Positions 43,524 to 56,300 of a stretch of DNA of 64,000 nt are shown here, piece by piece. This stretch comes from Monocercomonoides exilis (Eukaryota > Preaxostyla > Oxymonadida > Polymastigidae). The DNA lies in assembly GCA_001643675.2 (NCBI GenBank), contig LSRY02000002.1:2273501-2337500 (forward strand). The letters are read 5' to 3'. The translations under genes were made by a program, and so were the position numbers. The stretch's first letter is position 1. Each line of letters begins with the position of its first letter. The notes under the pieces were generated by a model. That model saw only the letters and a list, made by a program, of their open reading frames with translations. It made no database searches and was not told where the DNA came from.

Positions 43524-44322
43524 CAATATCTTTTTTTTATAACTTGGGATTGTGATTATTTTTTTGATTTATTTTCTTTTCGTTCTTATTGATAATTGCT
43601 CTTCTTTATTCTCTATAATAGTTTATCAGCAATTAGTAGAGCTGATAAAATAGTAATAATGAATTCTTGATTTGAATTTAGAGAAAAACCTTTTTGCGAC
43701 TTTTTACAAACATTCATTTTCACAATTAATTATTTTTTTGATTTTTTCCCCTCAACTCAACCATTCTCATTTTTTCAATTTGTTTAATTTGACTTTTTAG
43801 TTGTTTAACTCATGAAATTTCTTGTTTAAGCAAAAATTTACTTTTTTGTGATTTTTTTAAACGCTTTTGTTGGTTGTCATTTCATTTGACAACTTCTTTT
43901 TACCAAACTTTTTTTTTTCCTGTACAAACAAAAATATTTTGTAATGTTTCTTTTGGAGTTCTGTTTTTGGCTTGTATGTGTGTTCTAGGGAATATGAAGG
44001 AAGTGGTATATCCCTTTTTTGTTTCAATTTTTTTTATTGAATCCAAAAATCAAAATAAAACTTTGTAATCTGGAATATTTTTTCAATAAAATATCAAAAA
44101 ATAATTCATAACACAATTCAAAATAAAAATAAGTAATAAATTTTATTTGGAAAAATTAAAAAAAAATAAAAGAAAATTGGAGAATACAAAGACGATCAAC
44201 TAATATCATTAACAAATACAATAAACTATGAAGTGAAGGAAAGATAACTCATAAAATCTAATATTAATAACACGTTAATTATTATAAAAAATTAAAAAAT
44301 TACCCTATTTCTCTTTTCTTTC
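43524..44322. other. Convergent intergenic spacer
   Basis: 0.8 kb between the convergent transporter and giant-protein genes. It is T-rich then A-rich, as expected of two facing 3' UTRs, with AATAAA-like runs on both strands near 44050-44170. No gene supported. Confidence 0.55.
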
Positions 44323-47300
44323 TCAAATAAAAATTTTTGTAAAGACATCTATTCCATCATTCTGAATGATTTGATCCATTAATCTATCCTGTTCTGCTTC
44401 CATGACAGCAAGTTCGATCTCCAAATTATCGTCTAACGAATCAGTTTTACTTGAATTATCCGAATCATTGCTTTTAACATCATCAAATAGATTTTCATCG
44501 CCAGATGGATCTTGCTCAATGTCTGACTGTCTGTCTGATTGTTCTTCGAATAGCTCTGAACTGTTTTTGCCACTGTCTTGTTTTTCAATATCGCTGCTAT
44601 TTCTAAAGTAAAGTGGATTCGCAGAAACAGAATTATTTTGAGCTTCAAATTGTTCCTCTTGCTCGTTCCGACTATTTCTTGAAGATGTTGGTCTGTAAGT
44701 TTGATCGTCGCCATCCGCGTTTGTTGAAAAATACGTGCTAACAGTCATGCGCGATGGAGCTCTCATATCGACAGTTGGCATAATCTGAGTAATTTCATTT
44801 GTATTATCGAAATTATTTTGTTGTTTAGACTTTCGCCTTCGTCCTTTTGCTGTATTCCTCATCATTTCATCTGGATACCCTTCGATCATTTGATCATTTA
44901 AATCCGGTTTTACAAATTCCTCATTGTCAATATTCTCAAGTGGAATATCATCAATTCGAACGGATTCATATCCATCAGCATCCCAATCTTTTGATTGATG
45001 CGTTGAAAATGAAAACATACTCATTGATTCTTCATTTCTGCTGCTCTCTTCAGTATAATCTGAATCTGATGTTTCTCTAAGAGGTTTTCTTAATCTTTTT
45101 GATCGTTTTCCTTTTTTGCCTTTCTTCTTTTTCTTCTTTTTCTTTTTCTTTTCTGTTGTACTAATCATTGGATCATCCATAATTCCGAATGCATTCATTG
45201 GATGCACAACAAGTTGGACACCTTCCACTTCTTTAACCGGATCAAACTCTCCAATTCCATTTATAAACTTAGATTCGCTTTCCATTCCATCAACCTCATA
45301 AATCGGGTCAAAGCCATTTAGCTCATTCTGTTCTGCAAACGCATCATCAAGATACTCTTCGGGTCGGATCTCAATGCCTTCTCTTCCTTCCCTGTATGGA
45401 TATGTTATTCCTCCAATTATTGAATCTTGCTTGCTTTCAGGTGCAGGGTCATCCCAAGTTGAATACTCTGATTCTGTGCTATCGCTAAGCGACTCTCCTG
45501 TTTTATGATTTGAAAGATTTGAAGACAAGTTGTATCCAACTTGCTTTGAGCTTCTCTTCTTCTTCTTACGTTTGCGTAAAGAAGAATCTGTTAAAGATGT
45601 TGAAGTTTCGTTAATTGTTGAAGAAAGCATTTCCATTTCAATATCATTTCCCATCGTGGAATTATAATCATCACTGGAGCCTAATTCTCTTTCTTTATCT
45701 TCCTGTTGCTCATACTGCTGTTTGGTCAAAGGTAACAGATTTGCTGTACTTGAATCCATTTCGCTTGATATTGTTTTCGAATCTTGTGCTTTCTCATTAT
45801 CAGAAATAACTTGTTTCTTTTCTTGTTTAACTGTTTCATCATCTTCTGTATTTCGCCGACATATGACAACACAAATAATAATGGCAATAATGCATATTAG
45901 AAGAGTGGCAGCTCCAAGAGCAATTGCTACAATCATTCCAACTGTTAAGACATTTGCATCTGAAGACTTGGTTATTGGATCAGGATTTGGAACTGGATCT
46001 GGGCCTGGACCTGGTGTTGGACCAGGGTCATCTTTTGAGTAATTCGCAAGGACAAATTTTGTTGTTTGCCAGGTTTCATTTAATGGATTGCGAAGTTCGA
46101 AACTCAACCTTACAGCTTTAATGAAAGTGACATCAAAATTAGATACTGAGCTTTGAAAAGACGAATTGATAAGTTCCACTGGAACATTAACTTCCAAAAA
46201 CGTTTCATTCACATAATTTGTGGTGTTGTCAAGCCTCATTAATTCTTCTTCTGTTTCATTTTGCCAGGTTATATAAAGTACAACCGAAATATTGCATGGA
46301 ATTAGTTTCTCTCCTTTAAATTCAAATAATGAATATGTGTCTGGATCTCTACTTATTACGTGCTGGAATGAATGAATGGTAGGCATAAAAACAAATCCTT
46401 GATTTTGATTCGCAATTCCTTTCAATTTGCATCCACTTGCATATATCCATTCATCGAGCGTTTCTTGAGCTGATTTTGCAATACCCAACTCTGAACCTTC
46501 TTCACACAAAATATCACGTGCAGCTGATGGAAACAGTTGATGCTGCGCAGTCATTGAATTAAATGTAGAGAAATTAACATCATTAAGAATGATATTTGCC
46601 TCAATCAAGGAAATTCCACCACTCATTTCTGTCTTTATCGAACTATTTTCTATGCTTCCTGTTGAATTTTCAAAATGAACGAGAGAACTACCCCAGCTAC
46701 ATATCTCATCATACTCCTCGTTGAACGCAACTCCTTCAGCAATATTTGGCTCCAAAAGAGAAACATTTTGCCACACGACTTGTGAGAAATATATCGCCGC
46801 AATTGATCCTTTCGATAAACTTGAAGTGCAATTTTCCACAATTACATTTTTCATCACAATTTTTGGACCACGGGTAATGAGGAAAGAAGGTGATGACTCA
46901 TCTAAAACAGATAAATCTTCAAACGAGCAATTTAGAAAGCTAACAGAAGCATTTTTCGTCGCAGTTGTACAATTGAATAAAGATGATTCCACAGAAGTCA
47001 ACATGTTTAATTGTACTCTTTCAAAAATAGCAGTTGTTTCTCCTTCAACAAGGAATAATGAGTTCTGATATCTGATGTTAGTTTGAGAAAACTCTTTTAT
47101 CCGCATTGTTCCATTTGTCAGATGCGCAATTGAAAATGAAAAATAATCGACAATTCCCTCTTCGTGCAAAGAATGCGTGAGGGCGCATTCATTCAGCAGT
47201 AAAGATTTGCCTTGTATCTGGAACAAAGCGTTGTGATATCCAAGAGACTGACCAATCACAAAATTAATGTAATGTATTTCAGTTTCCGCTTTAATTGAAA

Positions 47301-50300
47301 CCATCGAAGATTCAACGCCAGAAATGTTCGTTATTTTTACAACTGCTTTGCTAATAGAACGATCACTGCTTTCATTTTCTCTTGAACTTATTGAAAGTGC
47401 ATTTGATTCAACATTTTCTGCTGTTATAACATGCTTGTATACATCCAATAGCATCTCGCCTCTTAATTCTCCTTCCTCGCAAATGTAGATCTTTCTCTCA
47501 GCTCCTCGTTGCCTTTGAACGGCGTATTCTAATGATTGGCATGCCATGAATGAAAATCCACAGACTCGCATATTCCACCCAGTCAGACTAACCCAAATCC
47601 ATTCACTTATTGGCATAAGATACCAACGCAAAGGAACAGGAAACGTTTCATTAAGCTCATCATATCCCATCATCGCATTGTCAGGCGGAAAGTCTGTCAA
47701 ATTTACAAAAGGCAAAGTGTTTTGATTCACGATATTAGGTAGAACAGGAGCGCAAATGAAAATGTTATATCCAAGTTCTGCTTGATTCTCAGAAAAGTGA
47801 GGCGTATGAATCAAGAAATCTGATGTATCCACATCAACTTGCACACAAATTGCGCCTCCTTTGCCATTTGTATTAGCTTCATACGGAGCGGTGCAGGACG
47901 TAAAGTTAGATTCGTCAGCTCTCCATGTTGTGTAGGCACTTATTTGAACAAAAATTGCTCCTCCACAGTTATCATCCGATGTAAATCCGCTCTTTGAATG
48001 AGAAAAATGAGAATTTTCTTTTCGAGACTTCTTGCTGACTGAATTTAAATTGGATTCCGGCAAATTAGATGATTTAGCGGATGAGTACTTCCGCACAGAG
48101 CTTGAGCTAAAGCTGCAATTGGATATAGAAAATGCAGAGTCAATAGTTGTTTCGGTTAGCATTGACAAACATCCTCCTAAACCATTTTTCCTTTCAATAT
48201 TTTCAAAAACCGAAGAAGTGATTGACATGTCAGTTGTTGCTGAAGAAGAAATAACAGCCTGATTGTTCAAGGCAATATGCTTAAAAGACAGCGAATTCAA
48301 GTGCAATTGGGATTTACTTGTTCCAGAAATAAGAGGAATATTTGGGATGGATAAATCTTGGACACACGAATGCAACGTAAATTGGTTGATTTCCAAAATT
48401 GTTCCCTCATTAAATGCGCAAAACAGTTCTGTAAAATATTTTAACGGGGCTGAATCATCATTGGAAATACTTGAGCCAGTGTCGTTTGCAGTGCAGATCA
48501 TAAAATCCGTTACGATTGCCGTTCCGCTTGTTGCCCTAAGAATATGGAAAGAAATACTTTGCGTTGCAGGAGTCAGAACGAGGACAGTTGCACTCATATT
48601 CAAAAATTGGCCATTTTGATCGATTAATGTCTGATGAAACTGCAAGGATGAAACAACAAATGAAATATGAGTTGTTGTTAATGATTTTGCATTGTTAAAG
48701 ACTCCTTCTTGAAGATGAGTATCATCATTAACAACAATCAACTCAGATTGTTCAGTCGAGCTGTTGCTTCTCAAGTTTATCTCAACTGAGAAAGAGATTT
48801 CTTCATCCAATTCCAATGTTTTATTTATTGTAATATCTTTCGAATTCGAGACTTGTCGCTTGATAGACCAAGGAAGAGTTTGACAGCAATATTCGTTATA
48901 CCCACAAGCAGTTGTATCCACTCCATCGCTTGTAACATACAAAGTTGGATGTTGATCGAGAAGGTAGTACACAATTGGTACAGAGAAAGAAGGATTGTGC
49001 TGATCAAAACCGCAAAACGATGAATGGTCAAAGTAGTAGCTATCGGGATATATGGGTGCAATGAATGGCATAGATTCATTTTTAATTGTATTATTTAGTG
49101 CCGCAGATGTAATGAAAATATCTCTTCCGTATTTTGCTGTATTTGCCAATGGATTATCAAGAGAATAGAATGTTGGATTTGATACCATCCAATCGCAGCC
49201 ACCATCTGGTGATGAGACACTTACATAAAGTCCTCCACCCAACCCATTCTCGTTTGAGCCAAAAGGCGCTGAACATTCAGAGAAAGTGCAGCCGTCAATC
49301 CTGAGCCGCGATCTTTTAACGGATAAAAAGCAAATTCCCCCTCCCATCCCTTCAATTTCTGTAAGCGGTTCATTTGAAACTGAACAACGAGTGAAGTTGC
49401 AATTTTTAAGATAAGTCTGTGAAATAGTTAGAGAAGTTTGATCTGCAAATAAGCTTCCTCCTTTTCCTCCTCTTCGAGTTATATCAGTAAATGAAACAGA
49501 ATCCAAGCTTATTTGTATGACTCCAACAATCTGAAGCATGGGAGAAGTTGACAATTGGATAGAAGAAAACGTTCCATTTTTCAAAGTGATCGCTTGAACT
49601 TTATTTGCATTCAAAAAGCTACAAGCATTAGCTACAGCTCCTTCAGATGTTTCTTCGCTATTTCGTGTTAATGGTTCATTTGTTGATGTAATGTTAGTTA
49701 TGACATAATTTGATAAAGAAAACGTAGTTCCTTCTCCAGAGAGTTCGATGAAAGAGACTAATGCCTCAGCAGCGGAATCATGAGTTACAACAAAATTATT
49801 AATGTTCAAATCCCCTGAAATGGATTTGATAAATGCCACATTTAAAGAAGGCTGAGATTCGGCCAAAAATTGTACTTTACAAATTGAAAGCTGGAAGGAT
49901 CCTCCTTTTTGATAGAAGAAGCATTCAGGTCCGCCTGTTGTTTGAGGAAGGAACATTTTAAAACTGCTAATGGTTACTCGTTTGCTTGACTCAAAAAATC
50001 CAATTTGCAATTGATTGGAGGAAGAAGAAAGAGGAACGAACGTCCAACTGGAGTAGATTAATTCTTGTTCGATTTGCTGACTTTCAGGCAATGATGAAAT
50101 TGCTTTACTATTCGAAAATGCGACCAGTTCGGAATCGGTATCTTCGCCTTCATCATCAACTACAATAGGCGTTCCATCGATAACAAGTGTAGCTCGATCA
50201 ATATCCCATTGGTCGGTAATGATGATATCCTTTATAACTTTAACACGACCAATAATAACATTGTTTTGCCTGTTTAGCGCATAATTTAATGTTTTGCATG

Positions 50301-53300
50301 TGTATGATTGAAATCCACACATCACAACATCTCTTCCATCAGAATTTGATACAAACACATCAGTGCCCAGAGGAATGAGCAAGAAAACCAAAGGAAGAGC
50401 TAAGCAAGCATCTCTGCTATCAAATCCCTGCATCGAAGAAATATCTTCTTTGTGAATTTCGATATACGTGATTTGAAGCCGATCTTCAGTGATTGTTGTC
50501 AGAAGAGAAGACGAGTCAACAAACAAATCTCGTCCATACATAGCTTTGTTTGCTCTTAGTCCTGTTTTTGGTTCGCATTCCAATCGTGCTAATCTCCAAT
50601 CAACATCTGCATTGTTGAGGAAGAGAGATATTCCACCTCCAATGCTCAAAGGCTTGATTACGCACTCATCTTCGTTTGATAACGATGAAACGGGAAGCTT
50701 GCAAGAAAAGCAGCATAAATCATCCATTTCCAATTGAACTCCACAGCTAATTTCAGCAAATATCGCTCCTCCTCGTACAAAATCATCAGTAAGCTCTGAA
50801 TCAAAATTACCTGAACGATGAGTGGAAGCAAATTGAGACACTTCGCAAGATTCGAAAGTGCAATTGTGAATCTGAATAAGTTGGTTGTTTGCATCGCAAG
50901 TCAATACAATGTCATCTTCTCCTCCTTTAATGCATATGCACCCTCCATTTTTGCTTTCTTTACTGATGTTCTGAAAACGAGATCCAAATGTAATGAAATT
51001 CAAAGGCTTCGATATGGAAATAAAAGGCAAATCTGCTATAGATGATTTATGAACTTCGAAAGAAGTGAGATTAACACTGCTTCCTTCATCGCATGCAACA
51101 AACGAAGAATGTCCAGAAGAATACTCTTCAATAATTGAATTTTCAGTCATTCTCAAAGTTGCTCCAGGACAGACTGAAATCAGAGGATCATCACCGCTCA
51201 CTGATATTTTTCCGAATGTGGCGGAAGAGAAGAAGATAGAAGCAGATGCACTTGTAAGTGCAAATAGAGTACAATTGATTGATAAAATTGGTTCATCATT
51301 TGCAATGCATCGCTTCGAAACAAAAGGCGAAGAGGATATTATATCTTGATTGCTATCAGCTTCCAACGAGAAATGAGAGAGAATTACGCTACCTCCGCTT
51401 GCCGAAATGAATGAACAATTTATTGCATGCGTATCAGGGAAAGGATATAACGAACAATATGAAAGTGTGAGTGTTTGTGAAGAATGATCAATAAGTGACT
51501 TATGCGTTTTGACATCTGAACCAAAGATGAAACTTATTCGATTAAATGTGCATTGAGCAGATAAAGTGAAAAAGTTGTTTTTCTCATTCGCTGCATCTTC
51601 TGAAATAATCATCTCAGAATTACTTTCTGTATCGTTGGATGTTAAAATGAAAGTTTTATCAGAAAATTCGAGCTCTTCTTTAAATTCCATTGTTTTATTT
51701 ATTGTGGCATCTCTGTTTGCTTTTGATTGTCTCCACAATGCCCAAGAAAGTGTATGACAGTGATATTCATTAAAGCCGCAAGCTGTAGTGTCAACTCCTT
51801 CAATCGAAACATAAATAGTCGAATGTTTATTTAGCAGATAATAAACTAAAGGAATCGAATAAGCAGAATTATGCTCGTTGTATCCTTCTAGTGATGAATG
51901 ATCGAAATAATAGCCCAATGGATATTCAGGTGAAACGAATGGAAGTGTATCATTAGTTATTGTTTCATTCAATGAAGATGAGGAAATAAAAACATCTCGT
52001 CCAAAAATAGCATTGTTCTGATCCTCGTCTCCAAGCACAGGAAACACAGGATTTGAAATTTTCCAATTTGTAGAAGCAAGTTCCATGTGCAAGTATATCG
52101 CTCCTCCATAACCTTTTGCTGTGTCCCCTTCAAAAGGAGCACTGCATTTTCTGAATGTGCAGGATGTAATTAAGCACTCAACCGTTTCAGAAGAATAAAT
52201 AAATAATGATCCCCCTCTTCCATCAGCTTCTTCAGTTGAAGATGATATCGCACCAGACAAGAAATTGCACTGATTAATATTTATTGAAGATTCAGCATCA
52301 TCTTCTGAAGAAGCTTCATCTGCTCTACAATCAAATGCAATGCAACCACCATCTCCAGATGATAATGAAACATTTGTGAAGTTAGAAAGCGAAAGAGCAA
52401 GCACTGGATGAGAAATGGATTTAATTGCAGAAGAATAAAAATTAATGTTACTAATTGAAGTATTGATGATTGAAGTTGAAGCTTCAACAGCATCCAATAG
52501 AGTTGAGCAAGAGTTCACGAAGCCATCAATTAAGCACGAGGATACTGTTAAATTGGCTGAATTTTGCTTTAGAAGAGAAGGCGCATCAGCTGAAACAATA
52601 GCCATGCGAATGTTTAAGTTATTTATCGAAACATTTGATGTTCCATTTAGGATAATAACTGAAGTATTGTTAATTGAAATTGGTGATTGTTCAACTTCTT
52701 GATTTGAATGACTCACCAACGAAGAAGCAGAAAGAATATCAGTTGCACGTAAATCACTAAAAGGAATAGTTGGTATAATGTTAAAGTCTTCAATCGAAAT
52801 TTGTCCGCCAACAGCAATGAACAACGGGTAATTAAAAGACGAGTCAGATTCTTTTGGAATTATTGAAGAAGAAGAAATAGCAGTGTAACCATCTGTCGCT
52901 AGAAGAAGGCATTCGTGCATAGACGATAAAGAAGACGGGATGCACAAATCAAGCTTTGTAATTGAAAGAGAATGAGAGTTCCCAATTACACCTAATTGGC
53001 TATCCTTCCTGTTGACATCTATTTCAAAATAGTTTTGTTCTCCAATGCCTCTAATTGCAAGGCCTTCCCTTTCATATGCAAACTCTTCTGTAAGAACAGT
53101 ATGCGAATCAACTGAAACAATCATCTTTGAAGATAAGCATCTATGCAAAGAAGCCCAATGAAGAGATTGACATTGATATTGAACAAATCCGCAAGCACGA
53201 GTATCAATTCCTTCCGAATTGAGATACACAATTGGTACTTCAGGATCCGTTCCTGGCTCAACGTGGAAAGGAAGAAAGATGAATGGCAAAGGGACGATAA

Positions 53301-56300
53301 CTGAAAGGTTCGAAAGATCAACACCTTGAAGCGAAGAATGATCGAATGAATCGTCTGCTGCGTAGTCTTCAGGATTATTGCTCAAATATGGTAAAGAGGA
53401 ATGAGTTACTGCTTCGAACAAAGCAGAGCTAAACAGAAATAGATCGCGACCAAATGTGGCTTTATTTTTTGTTTCATCAAAAGTGCTACTACCAATAAGA
53501 GGAAATGATTGAGAAGAAATGCACCAAGAAATTTCGCTGTCTGGAGAGTCATCCTGAAAGCTTAGGCATATTGCTCCTCCATAACCGCTATCCTCTGGAG
53601 AATCAGAAACTTCACACTTCTGGAACGAAGAATTTGATATTTTTAGTTGTGTGCTTCCTTTCAATTGCATAAATACAGCAGCTCCTGACGTATTCTGCAC
53701 ACCAGATCGAGATTCAATGATACAATTATCAAAAGTACATTTTTCAATTGAAATCGATTGATGAGAGATTTCTTGATTTCTTCCATCTTCAGATATTTGG
53801 ACGTCTAACGATATGCAACCACCTTTTAATCCAGAATGTGAAATGCTCATGAAAGTTGAATTACTCAGCGTAACTTTTCCTTGCACCGTGACAATGAAAG
53901 AAATTGCAGATGACTCGTTTGAATGGAACTGGGGTATTGAAATATTCTTGATTTCTGTAACATCACATTTGCTTATTGAGATCAACGATGCATTTCGAAT
54001 CTCATTTTCATTGAATAATACCGTGTCTAATATTAATGAAGTCTGAAGAGAAGAAGCAACAAGTAAATAGTCAGTTGTGCCTGTAGAAAATATGCAATTT
54101 TTCATGGAAAGAGATCCTTTTGTACAATCAAAGAAATTATTTCCTTCTGAAATTGTTGAAGCAAACGTCGAGTCACTTACAGTTAGTGTAACTTCGGATG
54201 TTGATATGAAGCTTTCATTCATTCGAAGATCTGTATAGAAGCCACTTACAATACTTAATATTCCATTTGAGGCAGATATCATTTTATTTGAATGAGAAAT
54301 AATGTCTGTTATATTAACATCAGTCCAAGAAAGGAATCCTTCTTCAACTGTAACGATTGAAGATCCGTCCATAACAATAGTTGAGATATTTACATGGCTC
54401 CAAGTCAGCGAGCTTTGAGAAGCCAAATCGAAAACAGGAGATGTTCCAGATCTACTATGGTTGTTGAATATCATGTTATTTAATTGAAGAGTCCCTCCAT
54501 TGAATTTAACAATTGATGCAAAATATTCAGTAAGCGAAGTGAAGTTACTATCGGAGAACATTAATGAAGCCTGATCAGAAATTTCTATGATTGATTTCTC
54601 TCCAACAACGACTGTTTCAGTGAATAAAATACTGCGAAGTATAACTCGAGTTGCATTGCTTGACGCAACAATAAATTGCGTATTTTGAAATTTAATTGGT
54701 CGTAGAATTGCATCAGAGTCATCATTCAAAGATTCTGGAAGCAAAATTGGAGCAAATGCACATGGCTTTATTTCGAATTCACTTATATCAACACCACCTT
54801 CAGTAGAAACCAAAAACGGATATCCAATACCGTTTGATGGATCAGTTGGTATCAGATCTGCTTTATTAATAGTGAGATATCCCCCGATTTGTGCAAAAAA
54901 TGAAGTTTGTGTTGTTAAAGAAAAAGGTAAGCAAAAAGAAATATTCTGAAATTGGAGAGTATGAGACACTTCAATGAATCCAGTCGAAGATGGCTCAGCT
55001 TCTCCCTCAGAAGAACAAGGGATAGTTTGAACCAACGTTTGATTCACAACAAATTGAGCTTTATTTTCTGAAGAATTGACTTTGTTTAATTTTCTTTCAT
55101 TCAAAGGACAAGAAATATAAACAGTGCTATGAATGATGATTGATATAGACACCTCTTCTTCTGCTAATTGAATCGAATATGAAATAGATTGACAATGATA
55201 CTCTTCAAAGCCGCAAGATGTTGTGTCTTCCCCGTTTGCAGAAACATGCAATGGCTTGCCTTGTTTATTCATCAAGTAGAAAATGAGGGAAATAGCTGGC
55301 TCCTTATGACTGTCAAATCCGATTAAGGCCGTATGATCGTGCTCTTCAGCTTCAAGGTCGACGAATGGAAGCCGGCAGCATATAATGCTAATCAACAAGG
55401 AATTTGACGATACAAACAAATCTCTCCCCATCGAAGCAGAGTTTTGGGTGCTGTCTCCTAACACCGGGAAAGTTGGGTTCACAATCATCCAATTTACGTC
55501 AGGATCTGAAAGGAACAAATACAATGCACCACCCTTTCCAGTATCATTTTCTTGATATGGAGCAGAGCATGAAGAAAAATTGGAGTTATTAACTACAGCA
55601 GTAACTTCATTCGTTATTTGAATAAACAAGCATCCTCCGTTACCGTCAGAAAGTGGGCTATCAGTAGAATTTTCAATTTTGCAATTATCAAAATCACACG
55701 ATTCAACGAGGATAAGTGGCTTCGTATCATCAATTGAACATTCAGTAAGATCGCAGCTGCCCTCGTTTCTCAGACCATTGTTGGTAGTTATTATCTTTCC
55801 GAAAGATATGCACGATCCATCACTTGATTGACGACTGATATTTGTGAACGTTGAATTACTAATAGTTACTGGAAGATTTGCTTTGTTAAATGAAAGAACA
55901 GCACAGGAGATAAGGTTAAGATCAGAAAAAGTGGTTTCATTTATTTCGACTTGGGTTCCATCTTCAATCTCAACAATTGGAGAAGTTAAATTTTGCATAT
56001 TGCTAAATGTAGATTGCAATATTGAAATGGAAGATTGAACAGATTTAATAACTGAAATTGAAGATGTCAAAGATGTGATTGTCGATTCTGATATCGATAA
56101 TGAAGAAGAACTTTTAGCAACAAATATTGCATTATCTTCCACCGATAAAGAGGAAAATTTTGTATTTTGCAACGTCATTGAAGTGATTTCAGCAATTGAA
56201 GACTGACTGACCTTTAAAAGAGAAGAAGAAATGACTATTGAAGGAAGATCTGAAACAGAAACGTCTGAAGTACTCACTTCCTCTGACACATAAGGCATAA

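Noticed and set aside
43874-44068. 64-codon open frame after the transporter
   Set aside because: Lies in the T-rich 3' region, Phe-rich, no family match.
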